NCBI GenBank assembly: GCA_005885115.1
Contig: VAXX01000512.1
Coordinates: forward strand, 1-6,506
Length of the DNA: 6,506 nucleotides
Direction of reading: 5' to 3'
Source of the DNA: Actinomycetota bacterium
GTDB taxonomy: Bacteria > Actinomycetota > Actinomycetes > Mycobacteriales > Micromonosporaceae
In this document: piece by piece, positions 1-5,961 of the stretch
Layout of the letters: each line of letters starts with the position of its first letter
How positions within the stretch are numbered: position 1 is the first letter of the stretch
Notes under the pieces: model-generated
What the model was told of the DNA's origin: nothing
The model's database searches: none
What the model saw: the letters and a program-made list of their open reading frames with translations, nothing else
Made by a program: the position numbers and the translations under genes

Positions 1-814
<814 letters not shown>

Positions 815-816
<2 letters not shown>

Positions 817-820
817 GGAG
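815..820 (+). promoter_or_regulatory. Ribosome binding site of the OppF/DppF-type gene
   Basis: AAGGAG overlaps the TAA stop of the upstream ATPase gene and lies 6 nt before GTG 827. This optimal spacing decides the start of the second ATPase and rules out a longer reading from 734, which would overlap the upstream gene by 83 bp. It also implies that the two genes are translated from one mRNA. Confidence 0.85.
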
Positions 821-826
821 TCACCC

Positions 827-1891
827 GTGGCAACGACCGACAACCTGCTCGAGGTGACCGGGCTGGAAAAGCACTTCCCGATCAAGCGGGGCGCGATCGT
901 CCAGCGGAAGGTGGGCGCGGTACGCGCGGTGGACGGCATCGACTTCGCGATCCGGCCGGGCGAGACGCTCGGCCTGGTGGGCGAGTCCGGCTGCGGCAAG
1001 TCGACCACCGGCCGGCTGGTCACCCGGCTGCTGGAGCCCACCGGTGGGAAGGTGGTCTTCGACGGGCGGGACATCACGCACCTGTCGGTCGGGGCGATGC
1101 GGCCGCTGCGGCGCGAGGTACAGATGATCTTCCAGGATCCGTACTCGTCACTGAACCCCCGGCACACCGTCGGCTCGATCGTCGCGGCGCCGCTGCTCAT
1201 CCAGGGGATACCGACCCCGCAGGGGACCAAGAAGGCGGTACAGGAGCTGCTGGAACTGGTCGGGCTCAACCCGGAGCACTACAACCGGTACCCCCATGAA
1301 TTCTCCGGCGGCCAGCGCCAGCGGATCGGCATCGCCCGGGCGCTCGCCCTGCGCCCGAAGTTGATCGTGGCCGACGAGCCGGTGTCCGCGTTGGACGTGT
1401 CGATCCAGGCCCAGGTCGTCAACCTGCTCGATGACCTGCAGCGGGAGCTGAGCCTCACGTACCTGTTCATCGCGCACGACCTGTCGGTCGTCCGGCACAT
1501 CTCCGACCGGGTCGCGGTGATGTACCTGGGCAAGGTCGTCGAGATCGCGCCGCGGGACGAGCTGTACGAGAACCCGATGCACCCGTACACGGTGGCCCTG
1601 CTCTCGGCCGTACCGGTGCCCGACCCGGGCCGCCGCGAGCGCGCCCAACGGGACCGGATCCTGCTCACCGGCGACGTACCCAGCCCGATCAACCCGCCGT
1701 CCGGCTGCCGCTTCCGGACCCGGTGCTGGAAGGCGCAGCAGAAGTGCGCGGACGAGGTACCACCGCTGGCGGAGCTGGCCACCGGGCACCGGGTGGCCTG
1801 CCACTTCCCGGTTGACGAGTCGGAACGGACGGCTCGGGGCGCGCTGCGTACGGCCACCCAGCAGGACGCGCTGACTCCCCCGACCGGGTGA
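827..1891 (+). CDS. Peptide ABC transporter ATP-binding protein, OppF/DppF type
   Basis: This is the second ATPase of the peptide importer. It would dimerise with the upstream ATPase on the cytoplasmic face of two permeases encoded outside the window. The 354-residue product is complete: Walker [10 protein letters not shown] (52-60), Q-loop MIFQDP (100-105), signature FSGGQRQR (159-166), Walker B LIVADEP (179-185), D-loop SALD (187-190) and switch His218 in AHDLS. The oligopeptide-type C-terminal extension follows, with Cys294, 300, 307 and 325 (X5, X6, X17). The length is normal for the family. The GTG start is chosen for its AAGGAG box and because the protein then begins just before the usual beta strand [14 protein letters not shown], which is typical of OppF/DppF. 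The last 25 residues are a low-complexity tail. The stop is 2 bp from the stop of convergent recR, with no visible terminator. Transport of peptides rather than another solute is inferred from the subfamily. Confidence 0.95.
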   Translation: MATTDNLLEVTGLEKHFPIKRGAIVQRKVGAVRAVDGIDFAIRPGETLGLVGESGCGKSTTGRLVTRLLEPTGGKVVFDGRDITHLSVGAMRPLRREVQMIFQDPYSSLNPRHTVGSIVAAPLLIQGIPTPQGTKKAVQELLELVGLNPEHYNRYPHEFSGGQRQRIGIARALALRPKLIVADEPVSALDVSIQAQVVNLLDDLQRELSLTYLFIAHDLSVVRHISDRVAVMYLGKVVEIAPRDELYENPMHPYTVALLSAVPVPDPGRRERAQRDRILLTGDVPSPINPPSGCRFRTRCWKAQQKCADEVPPLAELATGHRVACHFPVDESERTARGALRTATQQDALTPPTG

Positions 1892-1893
1892 GC

Positions 1894-2487
1894 TCAGAGC
1901 GCCCGGCGGCCCTCGAAGGCCCGACCGAGGGTGATCTCGTCGGCGTACTCCAGGTCGCCGCCGACCGGTAGCCCGCTGGCCAGCCGGGTCACCGTGATCC
2001 CCATCGGCTTGACCAGCAACGCGAGGTACGTCGCGGTCGCCTCGCCCTCGGTGTTGGGGTCGGTGGCGAGGATGAGCTCGGTGACGGTACCGCCGGCCAG
2101 CCGGGCCATCAGTTCCCGGATCCGCAGGTTGTCCGGGCCGATCCCCTCCAGCGGGTTGATCGCCCCGCCGAGTACGTGGTACCGGCCGCGGAACTCGCCG
2201 GTCCGCTCGATGGCGACGACGTCCTTGGGCTCCTCCACGACGCACAGCACGCTCTCGCCGCGCCGCTGGTCCCGGCAGATGCGGCACTGCTCGGACTCGG
2301 CCACGTTGAAGCACGTGGTGCAGAACCGCACCAGCTCCTTGACCCGTTGCAGGGCGACGGACAGCCGCTTCACGTCGGTCGGATCGGCGGACAGGACGTG
2401 GAACGCGATCCGCTGCGCGCTCTTGGGCCCGATCCCGGGTAGCCGGCCGAGCTCGTCGATCAGATCCTGGAGCGCACCTTCGTACAT
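1894..2487 (-). CDS. recR: Recombination mediator protein RecR
   Basis: RecR works with RecO (and RecF) to load RecA on gapped single-stranded DNA during recombinational repair. The 197-residue product has the family's usual length and domain order: helix-hairpin-helix [14 protein letters not shown] (16-29), a four-Cys zinc finger (Cys56, 59, 68, 71; X2, X8, X2), a Toprim domain starting LCVVEEPKD (81-89) with the [12 protein letters not shown] stretch (141-152), and the usual C-terminal [27 protein letters not shown] region. It begins at ATG 2487, only 3 nt after the ybaB TAG stop. No Shine-Dalgarno sequence is visible, so translation is probably coupled to ybaB. It is the last gene of the dnaX-ybaB-recR cluster, an arrangement conserved widely in bacteria. 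Its stop is 2 bp from the stop of the converging ABC-transporter gene. Identification is secure. Confidence 0.98.
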   Translation of the reverse strand: MYEGALQDLIDELGRLPGIGPKSAQRIAFHVLSADPTDVKRLSVALQRVKELVRFCTTCFNVAESEQCRICRDQRRGESVLCVVEEPKDVVAIERTGEFRGRYHVLGGAINPLEGIGPDNLRIRELMARLAGGTVTELILATDPNTEGEATATYLALLVKPMGITVTRLASGLPVGGDLEYADEITLGRAFEGRRAL

Positions 2488-2490
2488 GGA

Positions 2491-2823
2491 CTAGAAGCCA
2501 GGCAGGCCAAGGCCGCCGAGCCCGCCGGCGACCGGGCCCATCTTCTGCTCGGTCAGCGCACGGACCGCTTCGGCGGCGTTGTGCAGCGCCGCGAGTACCA
2601 GGTCTTCCAGCGTCTCGACGTCGTCGGGGTCGACCGCCTTCGGGTCGATCTTCACGCCGGTGATCTCCCCGGTACCGGTGATCGTCACGGTCACCAGGCC
2701 ACCGCCGGCGGTACCGGTGAGCTGCGCTTCAGCCAGCTCCGCCTGGGCGCTGGCCACCTGCTGCTGCATCTTCTGCGCCTGCTTGAGGAGCTGCTGGATG
2801 TTGGGCTGTCCACCGGGGCGCAC
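2491..2823 (-). CDS. ybaB: YbaB/EbfC family nucleoid-associated DNA-binding protein
   Basis: This family forms small dimers that bind DNA and associate with the nucleoid. The gene is almost always found between dnaX and recR, as here. The product has the family layout: an N-terminal amphipathic helix ([22 protein letters not shown]), the central [22 protein letters not shown] strands, then [20 protein letters not shown] and a Gly-rich end finishing GLGLPGF. I prefer GTG 2823 (110 residues, beginning [11 protein letters not shown]). The AGGAG box at 2834-2830 is 6 nt from that GTG but directly touches the ATG at 2829, leaving no spacer for the latter. The longer reading would give 112 residues. 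The gene lies 43 bp downstream of the dnaX stop and 3 nt upstream of recR. Family certain; start site about 75% sure. Confidence 0.95.
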   Translation of the reverse strand: MRPGGQPNIQQLLKQAQKMQQQVASAQAELAEAQLTGTAGGGLVTVTITGTGEITGVKIDPKAVDPDDVETLEDLVLAALHNAAEAVRALTEQKMGPVAGGLGGLGLPGF

Positions 2824-2829
2824 GGTCAT

Positions 2830-2834
2830 CTCCT
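2830..2834 (-). promoter_or_regulatory. Ribosome binding site of ybaB (decides the start)
   Basis: Read on the minus strand, AGGAG is followed at once by ATG ACC GTG. The spacing is 0 nt to the ATG and 6 nt to the GTG, so the box fits only the GTG as initiator. A TANNNT match, TACGCT at 2862-2857, lies 22 bp upstream and could be a weak internal promoter for ybaB-recR. It has no recognisable -35. Confidence 0.6.
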
Positions 2835-2866
2835 GTTCGTCAGCGGGTCGCTATTCAGCGTAGCGG

Positions 2867-4882
2867 TCACCCGATCTGCTCCGCGCCCAGCGTCTGCCGC
2901 AGGAGCTGCAGCGCCTGCTCCTCGCTGGTCTGCCGGACGGTCTGCTCGTCGAGCACGTCGTCAAGCGGCTCGTCACCCGGGTCGAAGCCCTCGTAGGGTT
3001 CGTCGGGGGGCTCCTCGGCCGGCTCCGCGGCGGCCTTCCGGCCGTTTCCCGCCGCCCGCCCACCGGCCTTGCGGGGGGCCGTGGCGGGTGCCGGCGACGG
3101 GTCCGGCCGCGGCGCGGGGGCGGCACCGCCGGGTGGCGCGGTGGTCGGCCAATCCGGCTCGGCCGCGGGCGCGTCCCGCCGGGACTGAGCCGGGGGTACG
3201 GGCGGCTTCGGCCCCTGGTCGGACGCGGTACCCGGGCTCACAGCCTGGCCACTGAGCTCACACCGGACCTGCCAGGCGCGGTCGGGCGCGGGCGGGCCGA
3301 GCACCTCGTAGACCGCTTCGATCAGCAGTTCGGGACCGCCGGCGAGCATCTCGGCGTGTACCCGGTGCTTGAACAGCAGGACGAGGGTATCGCCGGCCAC
3401 CTCGCGTACCGTCGCCTCGCGGGCCACCGCACCGACGCGGCGCGACTTCCGGCCGACGTACCCGAGGATCTCCTCCCAGACCCGGCGGACCGCGACCGCG
3501 TCCAGGACGCCGGGTCGTTCGGGCGCCGCGGTCTTGACGGCGACCGCCGCGGCCTGGGGCTCGCCGTTATCCCGGTCGTCCTGCGGCTCGGCCTGGCTCG
3601 GCGGCTCGGGCTTGCTTTGCGGGGCTGTCGTGCCTTGCGGCTCAGGCTGGTTTTGCGGCGCCGTCCTGGTTTGCGGCGCTTCTGGTGTCGGTGTCGAGGT
3701 CGGGGTCGGCGGCTCGCCGGTCGCGGCGAGGCGACGCTCCATGCGTTCCAGACGTTGCAGCAGCGCACCGGCCGAGTCGTCGGCACCGGGCAGGAGCATG
3801 CGGGCACAGATGAGTTCGAGGAGCAGCCGCGGCGCGGTGGTGCCGCGCATCTCGGTCAGCCCATCGTGGACGATGTCGGCCAGCCGGGACAGCGTCGCCG
3901 GGCCGAACCGCTGGGCCTGCGACGCCATCCGGGTCAGCTCGTCGTCGGGCGCGTCGAGCAGGCCCTTGCCAGCCGCGTCGGGTACCTGTTGCAGCACGAT
4001 CAGGTCACGCAGCCGGCCCAGCAGGTCACTGGCGAACCGGCGCGGGTCGTGCCCGGCCTCGACCACCCGGTCGATCGTGCCGTACGCGGCGGCCCCGTCA
4101 CCGGCCGCGAGCGCGTCGCACATCTCGTCGAGGAGGGCGACGTCGGTGACCCCGAGCAGGGCGACCGCACGGGGGTAGGTGACCCCCTCCGGGCCCGCGC
4201 CGGCGATCAGCTGGTCGAGGACCGAGAGGGTATCCCGGGCCGAGCCGCCCCCCGCGCGTACGACCAGCGGAAACACCGCCGGCTCGACCTTCACGCCCTC
4301 GATGGCGCACAGCTTCTCCAGGTAGGGCCGCAGCACGCCGGGCGTGATCAGCCGGAACGGGTAGTGGTGGGTACGCGACTTGATCGTGCCGAGCACCTTG
4401 TCCGGTTCAGTCGTGGCGAACACGAACTTGACGTAGTCGGGTGGCTCCTCGACCAGCTTGAGCAGCGCGTTGAACCCGGCCGACGAGACCATGTGGGCCT
4501 CGTCGATCACGTACACCTTGAAGCGGCTGGAGACCGGCGCGAAAATGGCACGTTCGCGCAGGTCACGAGCGTCGTCCACGCCGCCGTGGGAGGCGGCGTC
4601 GATCTCGATCACGTCGATCGAGCCCGACCCGTCCGGCGCCAGCGCCACGCAGGAGTCGCACTCCCCGCACGGCTCCGGGGTCGGCCCGCGCTCGCAGTTC
4701 AGCGACCGGGCCAGGATCCGCGCGCTGCTGGTCTTGCCGCACCCGCGGGGCCCGGAGAACAGGTACGCATGGTTGAGCCGGCCGGTACGCAGTGCCTGCA
4801 TCAGCGGCTCGGTGACGTGCTCCTGCCCGATGACCTCGGCGAACGTGCGCGGCCGGTACCTGCGGTACAGCGCCAGTCCCAC
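2867..4882 (-). CDS. dnaX: DNA polymerase III subunit gamma/tau
   Basis: DnaX is the ATPase of the clamp loader, which opens the beta clamp onto primed DNA and tethers the replicative polymerase. The 671-residue product begins MGLALYRRYRPRTFAEVIGQ. It has Walker A GPRGCGKTS (44-52), a zinc-binding Cys set (63, 72, 75, 78), Walker B VYVIDEAH (123-130), sensor 1 ATTEP (156-160), the Arg finger in KSRTHHYPF (Arg170) and sensor 2 GGGSARDTLS (211-220). Residues 390-440 are a Pro/Gln/Thr/Glu-rich linker. Residues 455-545 form the domain III-like collar region. A second Pro/Ala-rich linker (546-625) leads to an acidic stretch and a conserved-looking end, EQALQLLRQTLGAEQIG. The GTG start is supported by homology and by a TAGCTT -10 box ending exactly 6 nt upstream, which predicts a leaderless mRNA. 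No AT-rich slippery heptamer for gamma production is visible. It is the first gene of the dnaX-ybaB-recR cluster. Confidence 0.97.
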   Translation of the reverse strand: MGLALYRRYRPRTFAEVIGQEHVTEPLMQALRTGRLNHAYLFSGPRGCGKTSSARILARSLNCERGPTPEPCGECDSCVALAPDGSGSIDVIEIDAASHGGVDDARDLRERAIFAPVSSRFKVYVIDEAHMVSSAGFNALLKLVEEPPDYVKFVFATTEPDKVLGTIKSRTHHYPFRLITPGVLRPYLEKLCAIEGVKVEPAVFPLVVRAGGGSARDTLSVLDQLIAGAGPEGVTYPRAVALLGVTDVALLDEMCDALAAGDGAAAYGTIDRVVEAGHDPRRFASDLLGRLRDLIVLQQVPDAAGKGLLDAPDDELTRMASQAQRFGPATLSRLADIVHDGLTEMRGTTAPRLLLELICARMLLPGADDSAGALLQRLERMERRLAATGEPPTPTSTPTPEAPQTRTAPQNQPEPQGTTAPQSKPEPPSQAEPQDDRDNGEPQAAAVAVKTAAPERPGVLDAVAVRRVWEEILGYVGRKSRRVGAVAREATVREVAGDTLVLLFKHRVHAEMLAGGPELLIEAVYEVLGPPAPDRAWQVRCELSGQAVSPGTASDQGPKPPVPPAQSRRDAPAAEPDWPTTAPPGGAAPAPRPDPSPAPATAPRKAGGRAAGNGRKAAAEPAEEPPDEPYEGFDPGDEPLDDVLDEQTVRQTSEEQALQLLRQTLGAEQIG

Positions 4883-4888
4883 GGGTAC

Positions 4889-4894
4889 AAGCTA
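4889..4894 (-). promoter_or_regulatory. Predicted leaderless -10 box of dnaX
   Basis: On the minus strand TAGCTT (a TANNNT match) is followed by exactly six bases, GTACCC, and then the dnaX GTG. A -10 box at -12 to -7 would put the transcription start on the first base of the start codon. This agrees with the absence of a convincing Shine-Dalgarno sequence. Leaderless mRNAs of this geometry are common in actinobacteria. No TTGAC-like -35 is seen at the right distance, which is also usual in this group. Confidence 0.5.
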
Positions 4895-4927
4895 CCCCGC
4901 GGGTCCGACGGTTCCCGGCCCGGTCCG

Positions 4928-4945
4928 GTACCCGGCGCTGGGTAC
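4928..4945. other. Short inverted repeat between ffs and dnaX
   Basis: GTACCC and GGGTAC are perfect 6-bp arms around a 6-nt loop, placed 3' of ffs and upstream of the dnaX promoter. It could help form the 3' end of the SRP RNA precursor. It could also be a binding site upstream of dnaX, from about -46 to -63 relative to the predicted start. No U-tract follows on either strand, so a classical intrinsic terminator is not supported. Copies of the same GTACCC/GGGTAC word also occur at 4883-4888 and 5061-5066. Confidence 0.35.
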
Positions 4946-4959
4946 GCGGCCCAGGTACG

Positions 4960-5053
4960 CAGGGGCCCCCCGTGCACCCGCCAGAGCCCGCTTATCCTTG
5001 CTGCCTTCCGGCCCTGGGGAGGTTCACGGGGTAAACGCCGCACGAGGGGCTCC
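4960..5053 (-). ncRNA. ffs: Signal recognition particle RNA (4.5S small type)
   Basis: This RNA pairs with Ffh protein to target nascent membrane and secreted proteins to the translocon. On the minus strand the apical motif CAGGGCCGGAAGGCAGCAAGG carries the GGAA tetraloop (5009-5006) closed by CC/GG, followed by the AGCA-type asymmetric internal loop that Ffh binds. The two ends of the molecule pair: GCCCCTCGTGC (5050-5040) with GCACGGGGGGC (4976-4966), 11 bp including one U-G wobble, plus two G-C pairs beyond an A/C mismatch. The length of about 95 nt matches the small bacterial SRP RNA without an Alu domain. The ends are approximate to within a few bases. Position next to dnaX and a tRNA-Ser gene is the usual actinobacterial arrangement, as I recall it. 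It points the same way as dnaX, but dnaX seems to have its own promoter. Confidence 0.93.
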
Positions 5054-5057
5054 GGAC

Positions 5058-5063
5058 ACTGTA
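5058..5063 (-). promoter_or_regulatory. Candidate -10 box of ffs
   Basis: On the minus strand TACAGT (a TANNNT match) would put transcription start at about 5053-5051. That is within the GGAGCCCC that begins the closing helix of the SRP RNA. No good -35 is visible 16-18 bp upstream. The shared interval with the divergent tRNA gene is only about 50 bp. Confidence 0.4.
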
Positions 5064-5091
5064 CCCGGTCGTATCCCCCTGGCGGGCTTCG

Positions 5092-5105
5092 GTATCCTCG
5101 TCCAC
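5092..5105 (+). repeat. Imperfect copy of the tRNA-Ser 3' end, abutting the tRNA 5' end
   Basis: These 14 bases match 12 of 14 positions of 5181-5194, the last acceptor strand, discriminator, CCA and following C of the tRNA-Ser gene. The identical parts are GTATCCTC and CCAC; only the two bases between differ. The copy ends exactly where the mature tRNA begins. It also contains TATCCT (5093-5098), which may serve as the -10 box of the tRNA gene and would place the start at 5105-5106, nearly at the mature 5' end. ATCCTC at 5094-5099 is complementary to GAGGAT at 5107-5112. Confidence 0.5.
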
Positions 5106-5193
5106 GGAGGATTCGCCTAGAGGCCTAGGGCGCACGCTTGGAAAGCGTGTTGGGTGAAAGCCCTCACGAGTTCGAATCTCGTATCCTCCGCCA
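5106..5193 (+). tRNA. tRNA-Ser(GGA)
   Basis: This serine tRNA has anticodon GGA (5140-5142) and reads UCC/UCU. The acceptor stem GGAGGAT (5106-5112) pairs with ATCCTCC (5183-5189), followed by discriminator G 5190 and an encoded CCA (5191-5193). The anticodon stem CACGC/GCGTG (5133-5137 with 5145-5149) closes the loop TTGGAAA. A long variable arm with GGGTGAAAGCCC, typical of class II tRNAs such as Ser, follows. The T stem ACGAG/CTCGT (5166-5170 with 5178-5182) closes the TTCGAAT loop. Discriminator G and the long variable arm are serine identity features. It is divergent from ffs. No integrase or insertion is seen downstream. Confidence 0.97.
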
Positions 5194-5194
5194 C

Positions 5195-5206
5195 GCCTGG
5201 CCAGGC
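5195..5206. other. Perfect 12-nt palindrome just after tRNA-Ser
   Basis: GCCTGGCCAGGC lies 1 nt after the encoded CCA. In RNA it could form only a short 4-bp stem with a GGCC loop. It is followed by ATAA and a GC-rich stretch with CCGGC (5213-5217) and GCCGG (5227-5231) that could form a second weak hairpin. Together these may end tRNA transcription or act in 3' processing, but no U-tract is present, so a terminator call is not secure. Confidence 0.35.
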
Positions 5207-5237
5207 ATAACGCCGGCTGCTCCGCCGCCGGGGCGAA

Positions 5238-5243
5238 TAAGCT
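5238..5243 (+). promoter_or_regulatory. Predicted leaderless -10 box of the 5250 gene
   Basis: TAAGCT (a TANNNT match) is separated by exactly 6 nt, CGGTTT, from GTG 5250. Transcription would begin on the start codon itself. This is the same geometry as at dnaX. There is no Shine-Dalgarno sequence before the GTG, and the in-frame TAA at 5238-5240 rules out any longer protein. Confidence 0.5.
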
Positions 5244-5249
5244 CGGTTT

Positions 5250-5846
5250 GTGGGGATTCTGCGATCACTGGTACCCCGGCCAGGTCTGGCCCTGGTCGCG
5301 GTCGCCGCGGTGGTCGTCCTAGCGCTGGTTCTCGGTGTACACCGGATCCAGCGCATCGTACCGGCCGGATCACCGCCGTCGGCGTCGGCGCGCGCGTCGC
5401 CCGGCGTCTCGGTCGCGCCGTCGGCCGACCCGGACACGGTGAGCTTCACCGGGACCGGGGACATCCGGTTCGGGCAGAGCGCCGCCGAACTGACCAGCCG
5501 GCACGGGCTGCACGCCGTACCGTCGGCGTGTATGCCGCGCTTCGCCGACCTGGCGCAGGTGCACCCGATTCTGGTCGACGGGAAGCTGGCGGTCCTCGTG
5601 CTGGAGCCGCCGGCGCATACGCCGGAGGGGGTATCGGTCGGGGCGAGCGTGGTGACCGTCCACCGGACGTATCCCGGCGCGGCCGATCTCAAGCCGACCC
5701 GGCCGTACGCGTACGCCGGGATCCTGGCCACCGACGGCGACCTGGGCTACCTCTTTCTCTACAGCGGCGGGACGGTGCAGCGGGAACTCGTCGGCTACAC
5801 GACATACCTACGCCAGCTCTGCGAGTCCGGGTTCCCGACCTGCTGA
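5250..5846 (+). CDS. Membrane-anchored exported protein of unknown function
   Basis: I do not recognise a named family. The 198-residue product has a short basic start (MGILRSLVPRP), one hydrophobic helix at about residues 13-30 and a Pro/Ser/Ala-rich linker (38-62). A compact domain of about 135 residues follows, which should face outside the cytoplasm. That domain has the phrase DIRFGQSAAEL (71-81), resembling the GIGPVRxGM-type opening I associate with many small secreted actinobacterial proteins, then alternating strands and an aromatic GYLFLYSGG (166-174). Cys94, Cys191 and Cys198 (the last residue) could form a disulfide; no lipobox Cys follows the helix. The GTG start is the only one possible before an upstream in-frame stop, and it fits a leaderless mRNA. 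Codon use matches the neighbouring genes, so coding is likely. The gene is separated from tRNA-Ser by 56 bp. It may be transcribed alone or with the next gene, 115 bp on. Confidence 0.8.
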   Translation: MGILRSLVPRPGLALVAVAAVVVLALVLGVHRIQRIVPAGSPPSASARASPGVSVAPSADPDTVSFTGTGDIRFGQSAAELTSRHGLHAVPSACMPRFADLAQVHPILVDGKLAVLVLEPPAHTPEGVSVGASVVTVHRTYPGAADLKPTRPYAYAGILATDGDLGYLFLYSGGTVQRELVGYTTYLRQLCESGFPTC

Positions 5847-5961
5847 ACTGACAGGTCTCTTTTACCGAGTGGTGACTCACCTGGGCAACGGGAGAGAAGG
5901 CACCACCCACACAGTACGCGCGAAATGGAGACTCCCGGCTTAATCCCGACCGGAGGTTCCC
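5847..5961 (+). other. Intergenic leader with overlapping inverted repeats
   Basis: There is no convincing gene here. The region holds an 11-nt palindrome GGTGACTCACC (5871-5881) and a small hairpin GAGT/ACTC (5867-5870 with 5875-5878). GTGGTG (5869-5874) is complementary to CACCAC (5901-5906), and TCTCT (5856-5860) to AGAGA (5893-5897). CGGGAG and CTCCCG (5889-5894 and 5932-5937) form a longer-range pair. Several of these exclude one another. It could be a repressor operator or a structured 5' leader for the DUF2306-type gene. I see no clear -35/-10 pair and no match to a riboswitch I can name. Confidence 0.35.
5952..5956 (+). promoter_or_regulatory. Ribosome binding site of the DUF2306-type gene
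   Basis: GGAGG lies 5 nt before ATG 5962, a strong and well-spaced Shine-Dalgarno sequence. It selects this ATG over the out-of-frame ATG at 5925, which has no such box. Confidence 0.85.

Noticed and set aside
1148..2314. 388-codon minus-strand open frame across the ABC ATPase and recR
   Set aside because: It overlaps two genes with full family motifs in other frames, and its product is an Arg/Gly/Pro-rich shadow without recognisable domains.
2867..4882. Programmed frameshift making a short gamma form of DnaX
   Set aside because: I looked for an A- or T-rich slippery heptamer in the coding strand and saw none. The sequence is uniformly GC-rich through the linkers.
3356..5128. 590-codon open frame on the plus strand opposite dnaX, ffs and the tRNA start
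   Set aside because: It lies antisense to dnaX, which has complete clamp-loader motifs, and runs across ffs and into tRNA-Ser. The translation is low-complexity Arg/Gly/Ala-rich, as expected for a GC-rich shadow frame.
5181..5250. Integration site of a mobile element at the tRNA 3' end
   Set aside because: No integrase gene or second downstream copy of the tRNA 3' end is present in the window. The only repeat is upstream of the tRNA.
5117..5851. Open frames on both strands overlapping the tRNA and the exported-protein gene
   Set aside because: They start inside tRNA-Ser or end in it, and their compositions are shadow-like. The 5250-5846 frame alone has a membrane helix, an ordered domain and a fitting promoter.
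5885..5940. Glycine- or SAM-type riboswitch resemblance (GGGAGAGA, CTGGGCAAC words)
   Set aside because: Only short words resemble those motifs. The remaining conserved cores and the required helices are missing.
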